Source: Petrolisthes cinctipes (lineage: Eukaryota > Arthropoda > Malacostraca > Decapoda > Porcellanidae). Taken from it: DNA of 64,000 bases. The stretch covers positions 1,551,501 to 1,615,500 of the forward strand of contig JAWQEG010000167.1 in assembly GCA_033782935.1 (NCBI GenBank), in the 5' to 3' direction. Below the pieces are notes generated by a model. That model saw nothing but the letters and a program-made list of their open reading frames with translations, was not told the origin of the DNA and made no database searches. Position 1 is the stretch's first letter. The number at the start of each line of letters is the position of its first letter. A program made the translations under genes and the position numbers. Shown one piece after another: positions 49,988 through 62,131 of this stretch.

Positions 49988-52900
49988 GTAGGCATGTACA
50001 GATTGCTTCTGGGACTCAAAAATATCGAATATTCGAGTGTTTTGAACCTGAATTTTGGATATAGACGGGTACAGAAGATGCATACACATATTGACTTTGG
50101 GCAGCTAAAATATCGATTTACAGCATGTTTTAGGCCTGTATTTTGAAAATACTCTAAAACAGAGTATGCATGTACAGATGGCTTTTGGGACCCAAAAATA
50201 TCGAATATTCGGGTGTTTTGAGTCTGAATTTGAGATATAAACGGGTACAGAAGATGCATGCACATATCGACTTTGGGGACCCAAATATCGATTTTGAGCA
50301 TGTTTTCAGCCTGTATTTTTAAAATACACTAACACGGAGTAGACACGTACAGATCGCTTCTGGGACCCAAATAAATCGAATTTTCGGTTGTTCTGAGCCT
50401 AAATTTGAGATATGAACAGGTACAGAAGATACATGCACATATCGACTTCGGGCACCTAAAATATCGATTTTGAGGCTGTTTTGGGCCTGTATTTTGAAAA
50501 TACTCCAACACGGTGTAGACATGTACAGATCGCTTCTGGGACACAAAAATATCGATTTTTTGGGAGTTTTGAGCCTGAATTTGAGATATAAACGGGTACA
50601 GAAGATGCATGCACATATCGACTTTGGGCACCCAAAATATCGATTTTTAGTATGTTTTGGGCGTATAATTTGAAAATATTCTAGCACTTAGTAGGCACGT
50701 ACAGATCGCTTCTGGGACCCAAAAATATCGAATTTTCGGGTGTTTTTAGCCAGAAATTGGGATATAACCGGGTACAGAGGATGCATGCACATATCGACTT
50801 TTTGCACCTAAAATATCGATTTTGAGCATGTTTTGGGTCTGTATCTTAAACAAATTCTAGCAAGAAGTAGGCATGTACAGATCGCTTCTGGGACCCAAAA
50901 TTATCGAATTTTCTTGTGTTTTGAACCTGAATTTTGGATATAGACGGATACAGAAGATGCATGCACATATCGACTTTTGGCACCTAAAATATCGATTTTG
51001 AGCATGTTTTGGGCCTGTATTTTGAAAAAAACTATAGCACGGTGTAGACATGTACAGATCGCTTCTGGGACACAAAAATATCGATTTTTTGGGTGTTTTG
51101 AGCCTGAATTTGAGATATAAACGGGTACAGAAGATGCATGCACATATCGACTTTGGCACCCAAAATATCGATTTTTAGTATGTTTTGGGCGTAAAATTTG
51201 AAAATATTCTAGCACTGAGTAGGCATGTACAGATCGCTTCTGGGACCCAAAAATATCGAATTTTCGGGGTTTTGAGCCAGAATTTAGGATATAACCGGGT
51301 ACAGAGGATGCATGCACATATCGACTTTTTGCACCTAAAATATAGATTTTCAGCATGTTTTGGGCCTGTATTTTGAAAATACTCTAACACGGAGTATGCA
51401 TGTACAGATCGCTTCTGGGACCAAAAAATATCAATTTTTGGGTGTTTTGAGCCTGAATTTGAGATATAAACGGGTACAGAAGATACATGCACATATCGAC
51501 TTTTTGCACCTAAAATATCGATTTTGAGCATGTTTTGGGTCTGTATCATGAAAACTTTCTAGCAAGAAGTAGGCATGTACAGATTGCTTCTGGGACTCAA
51601 AAATATCGAATTTTCGAGTGTTTTGAACCTGAATTTAGGATATAGACGGGTACAGAAGATGCATACACATATTGACTTTGGGCAGCTAAAATATCGATTT
51701 ACAGCATGTTTTAGGCCTGTATTTTAAAAATAGTCTAACTAGGAGTATGCATGTACAGATGGCTTTTGGGACCCAAAAATATCGAATATTCGGGTGTTTT
51801 GAGTCTGAATTTGAGATATAAACGGGTACAGAAGATGCATGCACATATCGACTTTGGGTATCCAAAATATCGATTTGAGCATGTTTTAATCCTGTATTTT
51901 TAAAATACTCTAACACGGAGTAGACACGTAAGGATCGCTTCTGGGACCCAAATAAATCGAATTTTCGGTTGTTCTGAGCCTGAATTTGAGATATGAACAT
52001 GTACAGAAGATGCATGCACATATCGACTTCGGGCACCTAAAATATCGATTTTGAGCATGTTTTGGGCCTGTATTTTGAAAATACTCAAACACGGTGTAGA
52101 CATGTACAGATCGTTTCTGGGACACAAAAATATCGATTTTTTGAGTGTATTGAGCCTGAATTTGAGATATAAACGGGTACAGAAGATGCATGCACATATC
52201 GACTTTGGGCAACCAAAATATCGATTTTTAGTATGTTTTCGGCGTAGAATTTGAAAATATTCTAGCACTGAGTATGCATGTAAAGATCGCTTCTGGGACC
52301 CAAAAATATCGAATTTTCGGGTGTTCTGAGCCAGATATTGGGATATAACCGGGTACAGAGGATGCATGCACATATCGACTTTTTGCACCTAAAATATGGA
52401 TTTTGAGCATGTTTTTGGTCTGTATTTTGAATTTTTTTTTAGCAAGGAGTAGGCATGTACAGATCGCTTCTGTGACCCAAAAATACCGAATTTTCTGGTG
52501 TTTTGAACCTGAATTTGGGATATAGACGGGTACAGAAGATGCATACACATATTGACTTTGGGCACCTAAAATATAGATTATCAGCATGTTTTGGGCCTGT
52601 ATTTTGAAAATACATTAACACGGAGTAGGCATGTACAGATCGCTTCTGGGACCCAAAAATATCGAATTTTCGGGTGTTTTGAGCCTGAATTTGAGATATA
52701 AACGGATACAGAAGATGCATGCACATATCGACTTTGGGCACCTAAAATATCGATTTTGAGCATGTTTTGGGCCTGTATTTTGAAAATACTCTAACACGGG
52801 TGTAGGCATGTACAGATCGCTTCTGGGACACAAAAATATCGATTTTTTGGGTGTTTTGAGCCTGAATTTGAGATATAAACGGGTTCAGAAGATGCATGCA

Positions 52901-55900
52901 CATATCGACTTTTGATACCTAAAATATCGATTTTTAGCATGTTTTGAGCCTGTATTTTAAAAACATTCTAGTACTGAGTAGCCATGTGCAGATTGCTTAA
53001 GGGACCCAAAAAAATCGAATTTTCGGGGTTTTGAGCCTGAATATGAGATATAAACGGGTACAGAAGATGCATGCACATATCGACTTTTTGCACTTAAAAT
53101 ATCGATTTTGATCATGTTTTGGGTATCTTGAAAATATTCTAGCAAGGAGTAGGCATGTACAGATCGCTTCTGGAACCCCAAAAAATCGAATTTTCTGGTG
53201 TTTTGAACCTGAATTAGGGATATACACGTGTACAGAAGATGCATACACATTTTGACTTTGGTCACATAAAATATCGATTTTGAGCATGTTTTGGGCCTGT
53301 ATTTTAAAAACACTCTAACACGGAGTGTGCACGTACAGATCGCTTCTGGGACCCAAAAATATTTAATTTTCGGGTGTTTTAAGCCTGAATTTGAGATATG
53401 AACGGGAACAGAAGATGCATGCACATATCGACTCTGGGCACCTAAAATATCGATTTTGAGCATGTTTTGGGCCTGAATTTTGAAAATACTATAGCACGGT
53501 GTAGACATGTACAGATCGCTTCTGGGACCCAAAAATATCGAATTTTCGGGGGTTTTGAGCCTGAATTTGGGATATAAACGGATACAGAAGATGCATGCAC
53601 ATATCAACTTTGGGCACCTAAAATATTGATTTTTAGCATGTTTTAAGACTGTATTTTAAAAACATTCTAGCACTGAGTATGCATGTGCAGATTCCTTAAG
53701 GGACCCAAAAATATCGAATTTTCGGAGTTTTGAGCCTGAATTTGAGATATCAACGGGTACAGAAGATGCATGCACATATCGACTTTTTGCACTTAAAATA
53801 TCGATTTTCAGCATGTTTTGGGTCTGTATCTTGAAAACATTCTAGCAAGGAGTAGGCATGTACAGATCGCTTCTGTGACCCAAAAATATCGAATTTTCTG
53901 GTGTTTTGAACCTGAATTTGAGATATAAACCGGTACAGAAAATGTATGCACATATCGACTTTTTGCACTTAAAATATCGATTTTGAGCATGTTTTGGGCC
54001 TGTATTTTATAAACACTCTAACACGGAGTATGCACGTACAGATCACTTCTGGGACCCAAAAATATTGAATTTTAGGGTGTTTTGAGCCTGAATTTGAGAT
54101 ATAAACGGGTACAGAAGATGCATGCACATATCGACTTTGGGCACCTAAAATATCGATTTTTATTATGTTTTGGGCCTGTATTTTAAAAATTCTCTAACAC
54201 GGAGTAGACATGTACAGGTCGCTTTTGGGACCCAAAAATATCGAATTTTCGGGTGTTTTGAGCCTGAATTTGAGATATAAACGTGTACAGAAAATGCATG
54301 CACATATCGACTTTTTGCACTTAAAATATCGATTTTGAGCATGTTTTGGGTCTGTATCTTGAAAATACTCAAACACGGTGTAGACATGTTCAGATCGCTT
54401 CTGGGACCCAAAAATATCGAATTTTCGGGGGTTTTGAGCCAGGATTTGGGATATAACCGGGTACAGAGGATGCATGCACATATTGACTATGGGCACCTAA
54501 AATATAGATTTTTAGCATGTTTTGGGCCTGTATTTTGAAAATACTTTAACACGGAGTAGGCATGTACAGATCGCTTCTGGGACCCAAAAATATCGAATTT
54601 TCTTGTGTTTTGAGCCTGAATTTGAGATATAAACGGATACAGAAGATGCATAAACATATCGACTTTGGGCACCTAAAATATCGATTTTGAGCATGTTTTG
54701 GGCCTGTATTTTGAAAATACTCTAACATGGAGTAGGCATGTACAGATCGCTTCTGGGACACAAAAATATCGATTTTTTGAGTGTTTTGAGCCTGAATTTG
54801 AGATATAAACGGGTACAGAAGATGCATGCACATATCGACTTTGGACACCTAAAATATCGGTTTTTAGCATGTTTTGAGCCTACATTTTGAAAACATTCTA
54901 GCACTGAGTATGCATGTACAGATCGCTTAACGAACCCAAAAATATGGAATTTTCGGGTGTTTTGAGCTTGAATTTGAGATATAAACGGGTACAGAAGATG
55001 CATGCACATATCGACTTTTTGCACTTAAAATATCGATTTTGAGCATGTTTTTGGTCTGTATCTTGAAAACATTCTAGCAAGGAGTAGCCATGTACAGATC
55101 GCTTCTGGGACCCAAAAATATCGAATTTTCTGGTGTTTTGAACCAGAATTAGGGATATACACGGGTGCAGAAGATGCATACACATATTGACTTTGGGCAC
55201 ATAAAATATCGATTTTCAGCATGTTTTGGGCCTGTAATTTAAAAACACTCTAACACGGACTATGCACGTACAGATCGCTTCTGGGACCCAAAAACATTGA
55301 ATTTTCGGGTGTTTTGAGCCTGAATTTGAGATATAAACGGGTTCAAAAGATAAATGCACATATCGACTTTGGGCACCTAAAATATCGATTTTGAGCATCT
55401 TTTGGGTCTGTATTTTGAAAATACTCAAACACGGTGTAGACATGTACAGATCACTTCTGGGACACAAAAATATCGATTTTTTGGGTGTTTTGAGCCTGAA
55501 TTTGAGATATAAACGGGTACAGAAGATGCATGCACATATCGACTTTGGCACCCAAAATATCGATTTTTAGTTTCTTTTGGGCGTATAATTTGAAAATATT
55601 CTAGCACTGAGTAAGCATGTAAAGATCGCTTCTGGGACCCAAAAATATCGAATTTTCGGGGGTTTTGAGCCAGAATTTGGGATATAACCGGGTACAGAGG
55701 ATGAATGCACATATCGACTTTTTGCACCTAAAATATCGATTTTGAGCATGTTTTGGGTCTGTATCTTGAAAACATTCTAGCAAGGAGTAGGCATGTACAG
55801 ATCGCTTCTGGGACCCAAAAATACCGAATTTTTTGGTGTTTTGAACCTGAATTTGGGATATACACGGGTACAGAAGATGCATACACATATTGACTTTGGG

Positions 55901-56667
55901 CACCTAAAATATAGATTTTCAGCATGTTTTGAGCCTGTATTTTGAAAATACTTTAACACGGAGAAGGCATGTACAGATCGCTTCTGGGACCCAAAAATAT
56001 CCAATTTTCGTGTGTTTTGAGCCTGAATTTGAGATATAAACGGGTACAGAAGATGCATGCACATATCGACTTTTTGCACCTAAAATATCGATTTTGAGCA
56101 TGTTTTGGGACTGTATCTTGAAAACATTCTAGCAAGAAGTAGCCATGTACAGATTGCTTCTGGGACCCAAAAATATCGAATTTTCGAATGTTTTGAACCT
56201 GAATTTGGGATATAGACGGGTACAGAAGATGCATACACATATTGAATTTGGGCAGCTAAAATATCGATTTTCAGCATGTTTTAGGCTTGTATTTTGAAAA
56301 TACTCTGACACGGAGTATGCATGTACAGATGGCTTTTGGGACCCAAAAATATCGAATATTCGGGTGTTTTGAGTCTGAATTTGAGATATAAACGGGTACA
56401 GAAGATGCATGCACATATCGACTTTAGGCACCCAATATATCGATTTTGAGCATATTTTGGGCCTGTATTTTTAAAATACTCTAACACGGAGTAGACACGT
56501 ACAGATCGCTTCTGGGACACAAAAATATCGAATTTTTGAGTGTTTTGAGCCTGAATTTGAGATATAAACGGGTACAGAAGATGCATGCACATATCGACTT
56601 TGGACACCTAAAATATCGGTTTTTAGCATGTTTTGGACATATATTTTGAAAACATTCTAGCACTGAG
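49988..56667 (+). repeat. Large tandem duplication, copy B (6,680 bp)
   Basis: Copy B follows copy A base for base apart from the few differences listed for copy A, until position 56,632. There TTTTTAGCATGTTTTGGACA replaces copy A's TTTTTAGCATGTTTTGAGCC. The bases after that point match copy A at 49,954 onward, so the copies realign after the 880-bp indel. Near 56,082 copy B has the common TTTTTGCACCTAAAAT. Confidence 0.9.
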
Positions 56668-59600
56668 TAGGCATGTACAGATCGCTTCTGGGACCCAAAA
56701 ATATTGAATTTTAGGGAGTTTTGAGCCTGAATTTGAGATATAACCGGGTACAGAGAATGCATACACATTTTGACTTTGTGCACCTAAAATATCAATTTTT
56801 TAGCATGTTTTGGGCCTGTATTTTAAAACACTCTAACACGGAGTAAGCATGTACAGATCGCTTCTGGGACCAAAAAATATCGAATTTTCGGAGTTTTGAG
56901 CCTGAATTTGAGATATAAAACGGGTACAGAAGATGCATGCACATATCGACTTTTTGCACTTAATTAAAATATCGATTTTGAGCATGTTTTGGGTCTGCAT
57001 CTTAAAAACATTCTAGCAAGGAGTAGGCATGTACAGATCGCTTCTGGGACCCAAAAATATTGAATTTTCTGATGTTTTGAACCAGAATTCGGGATATACA
57101 CGGGTACAGAAGATGCATACACATATTGACTTTGGGCACATAAAATATCGATTTTCAGCATGTTTTGGGCCTGTATTTTAAAAACACTCTAACACGGAGT
57201 ATGCACGTACAGATCGCTTCTGGGACCCAAAAACATTGAATTTTAGGGTGTTTTGAGCATGAATTTGAGATATACACGGGTACAGAAGATGCATGCACAT
57301 ATCGACTTTTTGCACCTAAAATATCGATTTTGAGCATGTTTTGGGACTGTATCTTGAAAACATTCTAGCAAGAAGTAGCCATGTACAGATTGCTTCTGGG
57401 ACCCAAAAATATCGAATTTTCGAATGTTTTGAACCTGAATTTGGGATATAGACGGGTACAGAAGATGCATACACATATTGACTTTGGGCAGCTAAAATAT
57501 CGATTTTCAGCATGTTTTAGGCTTGTATTTTGAAAATACTCTGACACGGAGTATGCATGTACAGATGGCTTTTGGGACCCAAAAATATCGAATATTCGGG
57601 TGTTTTGAGTCTGAATTTGAGATATAAACGGGTACAGAAGATGCATGCACATATCGACTTTAGGCACCCAATATATCGATTTTGAGCATATTTTGGGCCT
57701 GTATTTTTAAAATACTCTAACACGGAGTAGACACGTACAGATCGCTTCTGGGACACAAAAATATCGAATTTTTGGGTGTTTTGAGCCTGAATTTGAGATA
57801 TAAACGGGTACAGAAGTTGCATGCACATATCGACTTTGGGCACCCAAAATATCGATTTTTAGCATGTTTTGGACCTATATTTTGAAAACATTCTAGCACT
57901 GAGTAGGCATGTACAGATCGCTTCTGGGACCCAAAAATATTGAATTTTAGGGAGTTTTGAGCCTGAATTTGAGATATAACCGGGTACAGAGAATGCATAC
58001 ACATTTTGACTTTGTGCACCTAAAATATCAATTTTTTAGCATGTTTTGGGCCTGTACTTTAAAAACACTCTAACACGGAGTATGCATGTACAGATCGCTT
58101 CTGGGACCCAAAAATATCGAATTTTCGGAGTTTTGAGCCTGAATTTGAGATATAAAACGGGTACAGAAGATGCATGCACATATCGACTTTTTGCACTTAA
58201 TTAAAATATCGATTTTGAGCATGTTTTGGGTCTGCATCTTAAAAACATTCTAGCAAGGAGTAGGCATGTACAGATCGCTTCTGGGACCCAAAAATATTGA
58301 ATTTTCTGATGTTTTGAACCAGAATTCGGGATATACACGGGTACAGAAGATGCATACACATATTGACTTTGGGCACATAAAATATCGATTTTCAGCATGT
58401 TTTGGGCCTGTATTTTAAAAACACTCTAACACGGAGTATGCACGTACAGATCGCTTCTGGGACCCAAAAACATTGAATTTTAGGGTGTTTTGAGCATGAA
58501 TTTGAGATATAAACGGGTACAGAAGATGCATGCACATATTGACTTTGGACACCTAAAATATCGATTTTTAGTGTGTTTTGGGCCTGTATTTTAAAAATAC
58601 TCTAACACGGAGTAGACATGTACAGATCGCTTCTGGGACACAAAAATATCGATTTTTTGGGTGTTTTGAGCCTGAATTTGAGATATAAACGGGTACAGAA
58701 GATGCATGCACATATCGACTTTGGGACCCAAAATATCGATTTTTAGTATGTTTTGGGCGTATAATTTGAAAATATTCTAGCACTGAGTAGGCATGTACAG
58801 ATCGCTTCTGGGACCCAAAAATATCGAATTTTCGGGGGTTTTGAGCCTGAATTTGGGATATAACCGGGTACAGAGGATTCATGCACATATCGACTTTTTG
58901 CACCTAAAATATCGAATTTGAGCATGTTTTTGGTCTGTATCTTGAAAACATTCTAGCAAGGAGTAGGCATGTACAGATCGCTTCTGGGACCCAAAAATAC
59001 CGAATTTTCTGGAGTTTTGAACCTGAATTTGAGATGTAGACGGGTACAGAAGATGCATGCACATATTGACTTTGGACACCTAAAATATCGATTTTTAGTA
59101 TGTTTTGGGCCTGTAATTTAAAAACACTCTAACACGGACTATGCACGTACAGATCGCTTCTGGGACCCAAAAACATTGAATTTTCGGGTGTTTTGAGCCT
59201 GAATTTGAGATATAGACGGGTTCAAAAGATAAATGCACATATCGACTTTGGGCACCTAAAATATCGATTTTGAGCATCTTTTGGGTCTGTATTTTGAAAA
59301 TACTCAAACACGATGTAGACATGTACAGATCGCTTCTGGGACACAAAAATATCGATTTTTTGGGTGTTTTGAGCCGGAATTTGAGATATAAACGGGTACA
59401 GAAGATGCATGCACATATCGACTTTGGCACCCAAAATATCGATTTTTAGTTTCTTTTGGGCGTATAATTTGAAAATATTCAAGCACTGAGTAAGCATGTA
59501 AAGATCGCTTCTGGGACCCAAAAATATCGAATTTTCGGGGGTTTTGAGCCAGAATTTGTGATATAACCGGGTACAGAGGATGCATGCACATATCGACTTT

Positions 59601-61955
59601 TTGCACCTAAAATATCGATTTTGAGCATGTTTTGGGTCTGTATCTTGAAAACATTCTAGCATGGAGTAGGCATGTACAGATCGCTTCTGGGACCCAAAAA
59701 TACCGAATTTTCTGGTGTTTTGAACCTGAATTTGGGATATACACGGGTACAGAAGATGCATACACATATTGACTTTGGGCACCTAAAATATAGATTTTCA
59801 GCATGTTTTGAGCCTGAATTTTGAAAATACTTTAACACGGAGAAGGCATGTACAGATCGCTTCTGGGACCCAAAAATATCGACTTTTCGGGTGTTTTGAG
59901 CCTGAATTTGAGATATAAACGGGTACAGAAGATGCATGCACATATCGACTTTTTGCACCTAAAATATCGATTTTGAGCATGTTTTGGGACTGTATCTTGA
60001 AAACATTCTAGCAAGAAGTAGCCATGTACAGATTGCTTCTGGGACCCAAAAATATCGAATTTTCGAATGTTTTGAACCTGAATTTGGGATATAGACGGGT
60101 ACAGAAGATGCATACACATATTGACTTTGGGCAGCTAAAATATCGATTTTCAGCATGTTTTAGGCTTGTATTTTGAAAATACTCTGACACGGAGTATGCA
60201 TGTACAGATGGCTTTTGGGACCCAAAAATATCGAATATTCGGGTGTTTTGAGTCTGAATTTGAGATATAAACGGGTACAGAAGATGCATGCACATATCGA
60301 CTTTAGGCACCCAATATATCGATTTTGAGCATATTTTGGGCCTGTATTTTTAAAATACTCTAACACGGAGTAGACACGTACAGATCGCTTCTGGGACACA
60401 AAAATATCGAATTTTTGGGTGTTTTGAGCCTGAATTTGAGATATAAACGGGTACAGAAGTTGCATGCACATATCGACTTTTTGCACTTAATTAAAATATC
60501 GATTTTGAGCATGTTTTGGGTCTGCATCTTAAAAACATTCTAGCAAGGAGTAGGCATGTACAGATCGCTTCTGGGACCCAAAAATATTGAATTTTCTGAT
60601 GTTTTGAACCAGAATTCGGGATATACACGGGTACAGGAGATGCATACACATATTGACTTTGGGCACATAAAATATCAATTTTCAGCATGTTTTGGGCCTG
60701 TATTTTAAAAACACTCTAACACGGAGTATGCACGTACAGATCGCTTCTGGGACCCAAAAACATTGAATTTTAGGGTGTTTTGAGCATGAATTTGAGATAT
60801 AAACGGGTACAGAATATGCATGCACATATCGACTTTGGGCACCTAAAATATCGATTTTGAGCATGTTTTGGGCCTGTATTTTGAAAATACTCAAACACGG
60901 TGTAGACATGTACAGATCGCTTCTTGGACCCAAAAATATCGAATTTTCAGGGGTTTTGAGCCAGAATTTGGGATATAACCGGGTACAGAGGATGCATGCA
61001 CATATCGACTTTTTGCAACTAAAATATCGATTTTGAGCATGTTTTGGGTCTGTATCTTGAAAACATTCTAGCAAGGAGTAGGCATGTACAGATCGCTTTT
61101 GGGACCCAAAAATACCGAATTTTCTGGTGTTTTGAACCTGAATTTGAGATATAGACGGGTACAGAAGATGCATGCACATATTGACTTTGGACACCTAAAA
61201 TATCGATTTTTAGTGTGTTTTGGGCTGTATTTTAAAAATACTCTAACACGGAGTAGACATGTACAGATCGCTTCTGGGACACAAAAATATCGATTTTTTG
61301 GGTGTTTTGAGCCTGAATTTGAGATATAAACGGGTACAGAAGATGCATGCACATATCGACTTTGGGACCCAAAATATCGATTTTTAGTATGTTTTGGGCG
61401 TATAATTTGAAAATATTCTAGCACTGAGTAGGCATGTACAGATCGCTTCTGGGACCCAAAAATATCGAATTTTCGGGGGTTTTGAGCCTGAATTTGGGAT
61501 ATAACCGGGTACAGAGGATTCATGCACATATCGACTTTTTGCACCTAAAATATCGAATTTGAGCATGTTTTTGGTCTGTATCTTGAAAACATTCTAGCAA
61601 GGAGTAGGAATGTACAGATCGCTTCTGGGACCCAAAAATACCGAATTTTCTGGAGTTTTGAACCTGAATTTGAGATGTAGACGGGTACAGAAGATGTATA
61701 CACATATTGACTTTTGGCACCTAAAATATAGATTTTCAGCATGTTTTGGGCCTGTATTTTGAAAATACTTTAACACGGAGAAGGCATGTGCAGATCGCTT
61801 CTGGGACCCAAAAATATCGAATTTTCGGGTGTTTTGAACCAAAATTTGGGATATAGATGGGTACAGAAGATGCATGCACATATTGACTTTGGGCACCTAA
61901 AATATAGATTTTCAGCATGTTTTGGGTCTTTATTTTGAAAATACTTTAACACGGA

Positions 61956-62131
61956 GTAGGCATGTACAGATCGCTTCTGGGACCCAAAAATATCGAATTT
62001 TCGGGTGTTTTGAGCCTGAATTTGAGATATAAACGGGTACAGAAGATGCATGCACATATCGACTTTGGACACCTAAAATTTCGGTTTTTAGAATGTTTTG
62101 AGCCTACATTTTGAAAACATTCTAGCACTGA
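61956..62131 (+). repeat. Reference full-length monomer (176 bp)
   Basis: This copy shows the standard unit, counted from GTAGGCATG to the base before the next GTATGCATC. In unit coordinates the landmarks are the GTACAGATCGC box (9-19), the first AAAATATCGA block (32-41), TTCGGGTG (45-52), GATATAAACGGG (71-82), TGCATGCACATATCGAC (92-108), the second AAAATATCGAT block (120-130), TGTTTTGGGCCT (139-150) and the A+T-rich tail ending in CTAGCACTGA (167-176). The two AAAATATCGA blocks lie exactly 88 bp apart and mark two half-units, 24-111 and 112-176 continuing into 1-23 of the next copy. This copy has small private changes (AATTTCGG in the second block, GAATG for GCATG). One extra T in CGACTTTTGGG makes many copies 177 bp. 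Confidence 0.95.
62022..62038 (+). other. Weak CENP-B-box-like site (representative copy)
   Basis: TTGAGATATAAACGGGT matches 7 of the 9 core positions of the known CENP-B box (TTCG....A..CGGG): the outer T and G of TTCG, the A, and all of CGGG. It sits at unit positions 67-83 of full-length monomers and is destroyed in the 147-bp class. Two core mismatches make binding doubtful, and the match may be chance. Confidence 0.25.
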
